From Patiria pectinifera (taxonomy: Eukaryota; Echinodermata; Asteroidea; Valvatida; Asterinidae): a stretch of DNA of 64,000 nucleotides. The translations under genes and the position numbers were made by a program. Positions 1-10,200 of this stretch are shown here, piece after piece (the first letter of the stretch is position 1; every line of letters starts with the position of its first letter). Location: NCBI GenBank assembly GCA_029964075.1, contig CM057149.1:7388465-7452464 (forward strand). The letters run 5' to 3'. The notes below the pieces were generated by a model that saw only the letters and a list, made by a program, of their open reading frames with translations, was not told where the DNA came from and did no database searches.

Positions 1-600
1 TAAGCGTCTGTACTAGAAAGCAGGAGGTAGTGGGTTCGAGTCCCACCCGAGTGAATTTTTCCAACTTTTACTCGGGAAGGTAACACACTGAGTATACAGG
101 GCGAGTAAAAAAAAAGTGAAACCCAAATGTCCGGACCATCATTTTAGTGAAGTTCTGCATGTAGCCCTTGCCAATTCTAGGATATGAAAGCCCAATTCAT
201 GGGCTTTCTTTTAGTACAAGAATCATTCAAATCACTCATGTAATTTTCAAATTATGGATCACAAGAAGGTAGGTGTTCTTTCAGAAAAGCGAAAACAAAT
301 AGGGATGTGTGTGGTCATTATGAGTTGTTTTCGTTTGGCTGAAAGAACGCACACCTTTTTTGTGATCCATGGACAGAACTTAAAATGGTGGTTGTGTTTA
401 AAATTTTGTAACTTGAAAAGTACATGCATGATTTGAGTGATTCTTGTACTAAAAGAAAACATGAATTGGGCTTTTATATCCTAGATTTTGAAAGTGCTAC
501 ATGCAGAACTTCACTAAAACAATAGTTCTGACATTTGGGTGTCACTTTTTTTTACTCACCCTGTACAGTGTTTATACGTCGGTGAAGGGCAAAACCTAGT
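1..600 (+). mobile_element. tRNA-derived SINE split by a palindromic MITE
   Basis: Bases 1-96 carry the right part of a tRNA-like SINE with a perfect B box (GGTTCGAGTCC). Its continuation resumes at about 566. The gap is filled by the palindromic MITE at 97-563. The uninterrupted version of the same sequence lies in inverse orientation at about 2881-3030. The SINE head is cut off by the window edge. Confidence 0.75.
97..563. mobile_element. Palindromic (foldback) MITE, 467 bp
   Basis: The whole element is an imperfect palindrome. The left end is CAGGGCGAGTAAAAA and the right end is its complement (TTTTTACTCACCCTG). The arms pair through the interior, including GCATGTAGC with GCTACATGC and a GGATCACAAGAAGG segment near the centre. 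TA flanks it on both sides. The homologous empty site at about 2910 has a single TA, so the TA is a target-site duplication, as for Tc1/mariner-type MITEs. It encodes nothing. Confidence 0.85.
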
Positions 601-627
601 TAGAAATTTCATTTTTCTTTCATTTAC

Positions 628-861
628 CTGAAGCATGCACATGGTTGGAGTGCCAGGCGTTGGCTTAGACTCTTGAGAAGCCGTTGCCTGTTGGGATGCC
701 TCCATTTTAGCGCCCCCAGGAGGTTCCGCGGCAGTAGCGCCAGGCTGAGTAGGGGGAGTTGTCCCCACGCAGGTCTCAGGCTTGGGGCTTGTTGGTAGCT
801 TGCCATGCTGGTGTCTGGCCTCCTTATCGGCTTCGATGTTCTTTAAGATGTTACTCCTCGC
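628..861 (-). CDS. UBA-UBX gene, exon 5 (helix end, Pro/Thr linker, UBX start)
   Basis: This 234-base, 78-codon exon is phase 0 at both ends. It begins ARSNILKNIEADKEARHQ, similar in pattern to the UBXN1 helix that precedes the UBX domain. A Pro/Thr/Ala linker follows, and the exon ends TMCMLQ before a GTAAAT donor. The next exon, which should carry most of the UBX domain, is beyond the left edge. Confidence 0.8.
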
Positions 862-3800
862 CTGGAGTTAGGACAGAGATTCTGGCATTAGTTGTACCTT
901 GTTTATGATTGACCCATCAAGTGAAAGTGCATTGAAGAATGCATATGTGTTGTTCAGCTTGTGTCATATTATCCATATTGCTTGATACAAATAAATGTTT
1001 AACTTGCAATTCTTGAACATGTCTGCCGAGCCATTATTTGAAGAAAACTTGTGAAATGTATCAGTGTTGCAGTACTCGTACTCAGTACATGTACTGGAGT
1101 ACTACTTGAGTCCTTTTTTTTTGAGTACTCGTACTCGTACTCGAATGTCAAAGTACTCGTACTCGAAATGACAGTACTCCTACTCAGGCAGCAAAGTACT
1201 CGTACTCGACATGTCGAAATTGTACTTGGTCATCAAAGTACTTGTACTCGAATAGCAGTACTCGAAAAAAATTGTATAGCTTGACTTATCACGACTTCGT
1301 TTTATTATCGATACTTTCAGTTGGAAATGGTTGAGTGGCTTGCAGAGAAATCAAAGTATCCTGATATTTCTCTGTGCACGTCCGGACAAACACATAACCG
1401 TGAGTGGGTCTGTATATCGGTCTGAATGGGCCTGGGCCAATTACGCCCAAACGAACCATTTGCCGTATGGCCGTATTCGGAAATATAAGTACTTGTACTC
1501 GTACTGTACTTGTACTGCTAATTCTGAAATATTGAGAGCTAGTCCCATTGAATGCTACAGTTGTATCATGCTGCAGTTGCTGACCACGGACTCTGCTGCA
1601 GTTGGTGACCGTAGACTCTGAAGCAGTTTGGCCTTGAGATTTAGGATCGGATGGATCTTGCTACACTAAACAAGTCTGTCATTTTGACAGTCAAAAAAAT
1701 AGTCAAAATATCGTAGTGAGTTAGGTGAAGTGAGGCGGACCACTTGCCTGTTTCGCCTGCAGTCTGGCCTGCCGAGCTTCCACGGCAGCCTTTTCTCTCT
1801 GCTCCTTCTCCCATCTCTCTTTGTCCTGTCTCTTCTTCTCTGACAAGGAGAACCGACTCACGACGTCCTGCTGCTGAAACCTGCTCTCGTCTGACGTCGG
1901 TGGGACGGCGGGATGTGTCAGACCTTGAGGGGAGTCTCCTGGAGGGTCTGATGATGGGGCTGATACGGGCGGTAAGCTGAAGGGAAGGTAGCTGGCATCG
2001 CTAGATTGGGTCGCTGGTCCGGCCTGGGTGATGAAAAGTTACAATTTCAGGTATTCTATTTATTCTGTTTAGGACAGGTCCAACATTTAAGTATAATTCG
2101 TCTTTTTGTTACAAATGTGACCCGACGATATAATTATGTGTCTTCAGGACTATTTTGTCACTTCTTTCTTTTCCATGTGCACTATGCAGAGTAAGTTCAA
2201 GACTTGGATGTGATTTATCACATACTGTAGCTGAATATTCTAATGAATATGAAGTAAGGGGCCATTCAAATAATCAAAGTTCAAAGAAAAGAAGTTTTCA
2301 ATGATTTCCTTGCCCTACCAATCCATATTTTCAAGACATTTTTTTCAAAATTTTAAAACATTTATAAATCTGAATGGCCTCTTATGCAGGTGAAAATAGC
2401 GACTTTTTTTAATGTCCAGTGTGCAAAGTGCAAATTGTGATTCAACTCGAACGTAGCTCTAGAAACTTCCAACTCAATTTCATATGGTTGGGTCATAACC
2501 ATGTCTGAAAATTTTACAACTTGTAAATGTTATCAAATATTTGAGTTTTTCAATTTTGTTTTTGTCCTCAAAAGATTTTAATATTTTTAAGTCACACATG
2601 TATACAGACACAGGGTTAAGTTGAAAGTACGCCCAAAATCTGTATTGCCTCTCTGTACAATCCTGTATGTAAATCTCTATCCAGGGGTTAAAAATATTTT
2701 TTTTTGAGACAGTGTGCTTTCAAAAATTGCTTATGAGGGGAAAAATTGCAACTAACCTGAGATGGTTGATTGAGACTCAGTGTGGGTGCTGAACGTGATG
2801 GGATTGTATCTTCAGCACCGTGACCCTGCAGTAACCTGGACAACAGCGACAAGAACTCTAGACATTAAATCAAATTACAGGTTTTGCCTTTCATCGACGT
2901 TTAAACACTGTATACTCAGTGTGTTGCCTCCCGAGTGCAAGTTGGAAAAAATCACTCGGGTGGGACTCGAACCCACGACCTCCTGCTTCCTAGTGCAGAT
3001 GTCTTACCACTCGACCACTGAGCCAACGGGATCAGATGGCTGGTTCAAATCTGATGTACATAGCAGCGGGTACCGCATAAACTATTATAAGAATACCAGT
3101 GTTCTCCACAGACTTTTTCCTTGGGAGGGCGGCATGACGTCATCGGAACTGGCATATGGCCAAAAAAAAATCGGAAAATAGGTCGAACAAAAATACGTGT
3201 CCGAAATCTGGTCCACGCTGCCATTACACACATGTACATTTATGTACAATACACTTCATGCCCAATTTCTGGACACCAACTCCTGCTTTACTTTCCATTC
3301 AAACAAAATTTTAAGATGAAAAAAAAAAGGTCAGTGTTTTCATTGCATAAAATGCCTGAATTACGGTTAGAGTAATGGAGTCATCAATAAAGGAGTTCAC
3401 TTCTTACTTGAGAAAGTCGAGGGAAAAGTCCGAAAGAAAAGGGCACCGTTCATGGTGCTTCAATCATGTCCATGATTCAACCACACAACTCCACTACTAC
3501 ACTTGCATTCATACGTGGGGAAAAATCAGGCATTATCGTCTTTCTCTTCCAGCAAATGCCAGTGAAATGTTTCGCTAATGCTCTCTTCGCTATCCTCGAG
3601 ATAATCATCATGATTTTTAAAGCATTGCATTTTGTACAACTAAATCTGAAACCTCCGAACATCGCACAACATAATGATTTTATCCACTGGATCGTTCACA
3701 AGGCTACCCGTTCCCGACCGGCCATGTGCTAGCGGACGGTACGGTGCGGTACGTACGCGCCGCTGGTACCATTGCATATTCGCACGCACGTGCGACACAG

Positions 3801-6800
3801 TGATTTTTCCATGTCGCCTGTCAATGTGTAACCTTTTGTCCAGCCGCAGAAGGCTCTGATCAGTGTTATGCCCTGTGTTTCTACCGTTTAAACACTCCAC
3901 TAACGACTGGTGAAAGAGATTAAAACTACGTTCGCGATGATTTTAACGTGCCATTTCCATCGACTTTTCTTCAAAATTATGATTGAGATAAAATGACATT
4001 TTGTGAAAAAAATTGTTAGAAAATCCATGATTTGTAAAGTTTTTGGCAGGGCGGCCAATCCTTTGGCAGGGCGGCCTTAATTCTTAGGAGGGCGGCCCGC
4101 CCTCCCAAAACCTACATGTGGAGAACACTGGAATACAATAACTCTAGACATTATCATCAATCCCGTTTATCGGACATTCAATGGATAGCTTCTGGTTGTT
4201 GAAACCCTTATTTCCCTCAATCTACTTTTGCAGTATTTTTATGGATAACACATGATGTGTTTCTAGTAGCTCAGGTCGGTAGGTAGGGGTATTTCGTTTT
4301 CTTTGTACAGAAATATGCTGACAATATATACATTTTCCAATCCAACTGGACAAGTAGAAAAATATCACAAACTAACAAGCATTCCAGATTTTTGACGGGC
4401 ATATTTTTTACTTTCAAAAGCATTCATGTATGAATAAAATTAGTGGGGAACAAAATCAATTATAAAATGAAAAAAATAAACAATTTAACTGCCGACCCTA
4501 TGTGTACATCCACAATTTTAGGGTCGGTCGGGTTTCCAGAAATGTCCTTTTTTTGGTCTAAACAATGCACACCAAAGACCATTTTACATTGGCCATGACG
4601 TCTGCTTTTTGTTGACGTAAAATGAAATGCGTCACATTTTAGCAGCACAGGGTGGAATTTTGGAGGATTTAGGATGCTTTCCGTCAAATAAGGAACAAGG
4701 TTTTGTTGTTGGTTGAAAAATAGTTTTATCAAAGCCTCCACTGATTGTGAAATTAAGTATACATTTGCAATATTGTTTGACATTTATGTTCTGTTCAACT
4801 CACCACTCCACAGCGTCGTTAACGGTGAGTTTCCCACAATTCACTGCTGCTTGGCAACGATCCAACTCAAAGCCCATGCCAACAAGGGAGGCCAAAAGGG
4901 AGTCGACCGTCTACAACACAAACAGACCAGAGATAAAGATTTGGGGTTAATTTTCAAGTTTTCATATTTTTTCAAGTGTTTTTTTTTCAACATCTGGTTT
5001 TATTGTCATGCTTGTGCATGTTATCACAATCCAACAAAGTCATGGCGCACCAATGATGTGCAGCCGGCACTGAACATGTTGAAGCCATAGATTTAGTCTA
5101 GCTTGAGTAACATCCAGCTGACATGCTCATCAGGAACTCACATGTAATGCTGGATACAAAACTACGTTGTAAATATGAGATAATAAGAGACCCTAAAAAA
5201 ACGGCCTCCACAAAATGGTCCTTTTCCCCTCTATCCCAACACAGATTCCATTAAACATACCTCATACCATGCACACAGTCATTCACGATGTTAATGATCG
5301 ACTTGAAACAGAGCAAAACTTACTAAAATATGAAATATATTGTGATTTCGGTGGCTTCTTCAGAAAAACAGTCCAGTGCCACACAGTCATGGCTGTGTTG
5401 TGGATACAGTGTGCTTGTGTCTATCAGCCAATCAGATTATTCCTTGGCTACTTATGCTGAGTAGGAAGGACATCCAACAGCTGTCGGGTCATACACAATG
5501 CATAGACTATAGGCCTACTGTGTAGCAGACCAGTAAATAAACTTCCATAGACCCAAATGGTAAATGCTCCCACTTCAAAAATTCGGGAAAGAATACTCAC
5601 AACTCTCCAAGGTGTTCGAGACACACATCAAATTAAAGCTTATTTCATCATCTTTCATTTTCTTTTCAATTTTCGGGGGGTCAACTGATGACTTTTAGGA
5701 GAAATTTCCATCTGAAGATGATCACCCCTGAAAATAGTCCTGAAGCACATTGCCATTTTGAAAAACGATGCCTACACTCCATTGCAAAATAGAGCGCTTT
5801 TAGGGTCCAAATTACATCAAAATTAGAGAGAACTGCAAGCTCCCAGTCCTGTGCACCCATATTTTTTACAAACCCTCACGTTCATGGCCCACTGCATGCT
5901 CAAATACCGAAGATTTTGAGGGCATGCAAATCGTGATTTGGCCAGCGCAGGCAATTTCGGACCGATTTACTGGTCTGCACCCACTGTGAGCATGCAGAAT
6001 GCACTACTGACCAAACGGCTGTTGGATGTCCTACTCAGCCTAATTAATCGAGGAATAAGCTGAAGAAGCCAACAAAATCATCAATATTTCTCATAGAAAC
6101 TTTTGTTCTGTTTCAAGTCGATCATTATCATAATTAGCTTGGTGAATGACTGAGTGCATGGTGAGGTATGTTTATTGGAATCTGGAATCACATTTACAAC
6201 GTAGTTTTTGTCTCCAGTGTTACATGTGAATTGCTGATGAGCATGTTGTCAGCTGGATGTTACTCAAGCTAGATTTAATCGTCTGATTTCACCCCATAAT
6301 TTTGCTCAAAAATCAAAACCCTGCTCTCGACACCGAATTAATCCTGCCACATGACGTTGCCAGCTATTTTGGTGAATCCAGAAACTAAAAAGTGGATTTT
6401 GTTCTCTTACTGGAAAGGTGTCCTGAACCACAAAATCCTGCAAAAGCCAAAGTATTTATTTCAAATTTGTAATGATTTAGGCAGTGGATATTTAGCCAGA
6501 GACGGCAAACAAACGTTAGCTTGCCTGATATGCACTGAACATGAGCAGTTAGGCCTACTATTTTTTTGTAATTCGGCATTTTCTGGTGACAATTTTTCGT
6601 CTGGCTCCATGCCAACATTATCATTGTAACTTCATATTCACAAGATGGGAATCAGACCATTTTTTTACAATTTTGGACTTTATTTCTCTTAAAAAAATTA
6701 TCCAGAGCCACAAATCTGAAATTGAAAAAGAAAATGTAATACTCTGCAATAAAATGTTTGAGATATGTTAAAAATAAGGCAGGGAATATTTTGCCGCAGA

Positions 6801-9800
6801 CGGCAAACCTTCAGTAAATGTTAGTTTGCCGGATATGCACTGAACATGCGCAGTTACTGTTTTTTTGTACTTAAACATTTTCCGGTGACAAATTTTAGTC
6901 TGGCTCCATGCCAATATTATCGTTGTATTTTTGTATTAACAAGATGGGAATCAGACCATTTTATAATTTCGGACTTTATTTCCCTTTAAAAAAAATCCTC
7001 CAGAGCCACAAATCTGAAAAAGAAAAAGTCATACTCTGCAATAAAATGTTTGAGACATAGGCCCCCTATTAAATAATAAAAGAAGAATATTCTTATTTAT
7101 TTGGGGATGGGAAAAAACCCTTAAAAGTTAAAATTGTGGCATGGGTCAGGATTCGAACTCGGGACATTCCACTCATTAGAACTACCGCTTAACCACTGCA
7201 CCAACTGTGCTACACAACTTTGGTGGGAATTTAATACATATTATAATTCAGCCCTATCTTAAAGAGTACAGCGCCCTCTGTTGATATGGATTGCCGCTGG
7301 CAAACCTTTACTGTAAATGTGTTAATACAAAATTCTGGTTATAACAAACATAAAGCCTAGTCTCGACTGTGCATTTATGTACACAATGAATGGGACTGAT
7401 GTTCCTCTATATAACAAAGAATTTGTGGATATTTTGCCGGAGGTAATGACGGCAAACTAACGTTTTCTAAAGGTTTGCCGGCGGCAATCCATATCAACAG
7501 AGGGCGCTGTACTCTTTAACATAGGGCTGAATTATAAGATGTATTAAATTCCCACCAAAAAGTTGTGTAGCACGTTTGGTGTAGTGGATTTATGCAAAGG
7601 CTATAGTAAGTGGGACGACTCGGGTTCGATTCCGACCACACCACAATTTTAAGGTTTTTTTTCTCATCCCCAAATAAATAAGAATATTCTTCTTTTAGTA
7701 TTTTAACATGTCTCAAACAATTTTTTGCAGAGTATTACATTTTCTTTTTCAGATTTGTGGCTCTGGGGGATTTTTTTTAAAAGGGAAATAAAGTCCGAAA
7801 TTATAAAATGGTCTGAATCCCATCTTGTGAATACGAGGTTACAACGATACTATTGGCATGGAGCCAGACTAAAATTTGTCACCGGAAAATGTGTTAAGTA
7901 CAAAAAAAACCAGTAACTGCGCATGTTCAGTCATGTCAGTGCATATCCGGCAAACTAACGTTTACTAAAGGTTTGCCGTCTCCGGCAAAATATCCACTGC
8001 CTTTAACTTAAGCCTACTCAAATCAAAAGTCATCCAAGCTAGTCACACTAGTGAATGGCCCGGGGTTAGCCCTGGTGGACTCCCTTTCCCCCCTCCGTTA
8101 GTCGTATTGCAATGAAGGGTAATCCTTACTTTTAGGACCCCGTTCCTATATAAGGTTAAAGACTCACCAAAAGAGCTGACTAAATTCTGATATTTCTTGT
8201 CATATATCTGAACAGTACGACACCTTCGTGAATGTCAGCAGGTTTAATTTTGTGGAAAAGGCTGGCGGGGCTTTGATTTTAGAGGGAAATTAAGGGAGAA
8301 AGACGACGATGACGAACAGAAAGTTACTCAAAAAAGATGGCCATGATGGCAAACTGCAAAAAAGGGTATAGTAGGAAAGTCACATTTTCTTTGAAAGTGC
8401 TTTCAAAATTACAACTAACAAGAATTTATCTGAAGAACTGCTTTAGCCTGCAAAAGTCACTTTGGTACTGGACAGTCATCTGCAAAAGTCAGTTTTGAAC
8501 AGAACTCGTAAAAAATAGAGGTGTCCTAAACTTAAGATAACATGGATAAGGATTACCCAATGAAGACTTCGTCCAACCTGGGCTAGGCCCAGTGTCATGG
8601 TCTCACTTCTCCGGCGTGCCAGCTTCTCCGGGTCGATTTGGCGGATAACTGAGCACGTTACAGTGCACGTTACATGAGCACGATTCATGCTCATGTGTCC
8701 GCTGTGCTTACTTTTTCTCGGGCTGTTTTCTGAAGTCTACCAAGCCCATTAATAACACAGTGAGGGACACCCAGGAATTTGTTATGTAACACTTCCTGTG
8801 GGTCAAGTCATTCCATGGTCTTGCAAGCATTCTGATTTGTGTTCCCAGCGTCATGCATGTGTGTGTTCATGGAGGAATAATTAACAACGAACTCCTTGGT
8901 CCGTGTTCCTTGCTCGTTCGTGGTCCATTTTGTCCTTATTTTTGCAACCACGGCTTCAAATAAACGTGCATTTCAAATTCAAGTCTTTAATATTGGGAGT
9001 TAATAGTGCGCGCCACGAAAATTCTATGCATACATATCTTACGTACACAAGTACAGCCCCGAAAAACTCAGCACACTAATACAGTGACGAAAATGTACAA
9101 TACTGCGCAATTTTGTGCATGCGTGTTGAAGCGAAATTTCCGTTTTGGAGAAGCTAGCACGCCGGAGAATAGTCCGAAAATTTGGGACTCTCAATACTGT
9201 GTATGAGAGTCCCAAAACTTAAGGTATCCATATCGTGCAAAAGTTTGTGCTGCATAATAAAACAAGTGTGAATCAAATGTGCAAGCTTCTTACTTACTAC
9301 AGTTTCTTCAATAATCCTTGAAACTTCTGTCTTGCAAAGTTGCTGTTGTGAGCATTGCATCACCAAAAATTCAGCTTTTAATTCTAATTTTGCAGAGAGA
9401 TATCGAAATCCAAACGTGAGACATCACGTTGACGTGTACTGCAATGCATTGTGCAAAAAGACTCCTCAGCTACAACATTTTCATCGTGTAGATAAAACAG
9501 CGCCCTCTTGTTGATCTGAGTGAATGCAGAATGTTTCATTTTTTAACAGAGGGCGCTATGTTCATTTGGCAAATCGATTAAAAAAGAAGTAAGCTGCAAG
9601 GCTTTTCCTACACCTACCCAGAATACCTTGGGAATCACACCACCATTTCTAAAGCATGGAGATTGATGTGGATGGTTTTTGAACTGTCAAAAACTTGCCT
9701 TACAATTGGATTTAAGGTCTCAAATTTTGCAGGTGACATGCTTGCAACTTAAGCATTTTGATGTATGTGTTGTGTGGGCATTAATTAGCCCAATGGTGAG

Positions 9801-10027
9801 TAAAAAAACGTCAGTAGTAATTTTGCACGTTTTTATGCACTCACGGTCCCAGTCTGGCCGGAGAAGTGAGACCGTGACACCGGGGTGCAACTGCAAAGTT
9901 CTGCAAGTGCAACTCCAGTGAATTGGCCACATTTATGGGGCTCAGTGACCAATTCCACCAGTTCATAGAGAAAATATATAATCAAAACAAGTTTTATACG
10001 AATATTTACCTGTGCAGCGTTGGCCAT
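628..10027 (-). CDS. UBA-UBX domain protein (UBXN1/SAKS1-like), 5' part, five exons
   Basis: Five exons join in frame: 10010-10027, 4804-4910, 2757-2835, 1748-2023 and 628-861, giving 238 residues before the gene leaves the left edge. The protein starts MANAAQ and goes straight into a UBA domain (about residues 8-47, with the MGF loop and the AVEWLLQGHG end). A Pro/Ser-rich linker follows, then a charged helix from SEKKRQDKER at about residue 129 to about 177, and a Pro/Thr linker ending MCMLQ, which is how UBX domains commonly begin. UBA plus coiled coil plus UBX is the layout of UBXN1/SAKS1, which binds ubiquitin and the p97/VCP ATPase in the cytosol. The UBX itself is outside the window, so that part is inferred. 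The start is chosen because it is the only ATG exon found upstream and it joins the UBA exon in phase 0. Confidence 0.8.
1068..1270. repeat. GTACTCGTACTCG-type simple array
   Basis: Degenerate repeats of the hexamer TACTCG fill this stretch, with a smaller outlier at 1486-1520. It lies in the intron between exons 4 and 5 of the UBA-UBX gene. The short open frame over it is a by-product of the repeat. Confidence 0.85.
1748..2023 (-). CDS. UBA-UBX gene, exon 4 (Pro/Ser linker and charged helix)
   Basis: This 276-base, 92-codon exon is phase 0 at both ends. It begins AGPATQSSDASYLPFSLPPV and ends in a Lys/Glu/Arg/Gln-rich helix (EARQARLQAKQ). The donor is GCAAGT, so the following intron is a GC-AG intron. 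GC donors are a known minor class and the flanking frame is intact. Confidence 0.8.
2024..2756. other. Intron 3 of the UBA-UBX gene
   Basis: This is an AT-rich intron of about 730 bases. I see no second gene, hairpin or mobile element in it. Confidence 0.6.
2757..2835 (-). CDS. UBA-UBX gene, exon 3 (end of UBA and linker)
   Basis: One base completes the Trp codon, then LLQGHGAEDTIPSRSAPTLS follows. WLLQG is a typical end of UBA helix 3. The exon ends SLNQPSQ in phase 0 before a GTTAGT donor. It is 79 bases long. Confidence 0.8.
2881..3030 (-). mobile_element. tRNA-derived SINE copy (empty site of the palindromic MITE)
   Basis: On the minus strand this reads as a tRNA-like head with an A-box-like region (TGGTCGAGTGG) and a B box (GGTTCGAGTCC). 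The tail contains CACTGAGTATACAGTGTT. The same tail at 85-575 is interrupted by a MITE, so this copy shows the pre-insertion state. The acceptor stem does not pair as in a working tRNA. Confidence 0.8.
3099..4131. mobile_element. Non-autonomous TIR DNA transposon, about 1.03 kb
   Basis: The left end CAGTGTTCTCCACA and the right end TGTGGAGAACACTG are inverted repeats. The inner parts of the ends (GGGAGGGCGGC and GCCGCCCTCCC) also match. The flanks read GAATAC on both sides, a probable 6 bp target duplication. CAG..CTG ends recall hAT elements, but those usually make 8 bp duplications. No transposase frame is visible. It lies in intron 2 of the UBA-UBX gene. Confidence 0.75.
4804..4910 (-). 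CDS. UBA-UBX gene, exon 2 (UBA domain)
   Basis: The exon reads TVDSLLASLVGMGFELDRCQ and continues to NDAVEW, a textbook UBA three-helix pattern. The acceptor is preceded by a pyrimidine-rich tract ending TTGTAG. The donor is GTGAGT, and the codon for the final Trp is split with the next exon (phase 2). Confidence 0.85.
5090..6280. mobile_element. Foldback element, about 1.2 kb, split by a MITE
   Basis: The left end CTAGCTTGAGTAACATCC pairs with the right end GGATGTTACTCAAGCTAG. Pairing continues through CAGCTGACATGCTCATCAG, the Gly/Phe-coding-like GGTGGCTTCTTCAG segment, and GGACATCCAACAGCTG. The centre is occupied by the MITE at 5523-5982. Arm divergence suggests an older insertion than that MITE. 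Confidence 0.75.
5523..5982. mobile_element. GCAGACCAGTAAAT MITE, single copy
   Basis: The terminal inverted repeat is GCAGACCAGTAAAT at the left and ATTTACTGGTCTGC at the right. ACTGTG flanks both sides (5517-5522 and 5983-5988), a probable 6 bp target duplication. The same family makes the three copies inside gene C at 57,267-59,504 and, with degraded left ends, two copies in gene A's last intron. It has no coding capacity. Confidence 0.8.
6479..8003. mobile_element. Large foldback element with tRNA-like modules in both arms
   Basis: Bases 6776-8003 are a long inverted repeat. The left arm begins AAGGCAGGGAATATTTTGCC and the right arm ends with its near complement. The loop is about 7310-7470. 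Each arm contains a tRNA-like block with a B box (near 7150 on minus and near 7620 on plus). A third, solo left arm lies in direct orientation at 6479-6775. The phrase GCGCCCTCTGTTGATATGGA marks the loop-proximal end of each arm. No protein is encoded. Confidence 0.75.
10010..10027 (-). CDS. UBA-UBX gene, exon 1 coding part (start codon)
   Basis: This encodes six residues, MANAAQ, followed by a strong donor (GTAAAT). It joins in phase 0 to the UBA exon 5.1 kb away. A start codon just before a UBA domain matches the UBXN1 layout. Confidence 0.7.
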
Positions 10028-10200
10028 CTCTCATCAGTCACTCTTGCACGGCCACGGACCCAATCAGGCGGCTGCCATGTTAAGAATATTCATGGCTGAC
10101 GATTGGTGGCGCTATATACGATGATTGTTTGATTTCATGGGTCGATGCTTGTTGACGCGACGCTCTGCGTCTGAAATCGGCACACCATCACTATCACTTT
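10028..10200 (-). promoter_or_regulatory. Candidate promoter/5' UTR of the UBA-UBX gene
   Basis: This stretch just upstream of the MANAAQ start is more GC-rich than its surroundings. On the minus strand it holds a CCAAT motif (near 10,105) and TATATA (near 10,117). The order and spacing are not a classical core promoter, so only the location is supported. Confidence 0.35.

Larger units (their letters stand above)
4911..10009. other. Intron 1 of the UBA-UBX gene, repeat-filled
   Basis: This 5.1 kb intron separates the start-codon exon from the UBA exon. It contains the foldback elements at 5090-6280 and 6479-8003. From 8004 to 10009 I see only fragments, including a short segment around TCTCACTTCTCCGG that recurs in inverse orientation near 9860. 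I find no gene there. Confidence 0.65.

Noticed and set aside
1068-1270. CRISPR-like or satellite array
   Set aside because: The units are degenerate hexamers without spacers, so this is a simple repeat in an intron.
8476-8694. 72-residue minus-strand frame in intron 1 of the UBA-UBX gene
   Set aside because: No splice sites in phase with the neighbouring exons, and part of it recurs in inverse orientation near 9,860, so it is repeat DNA.
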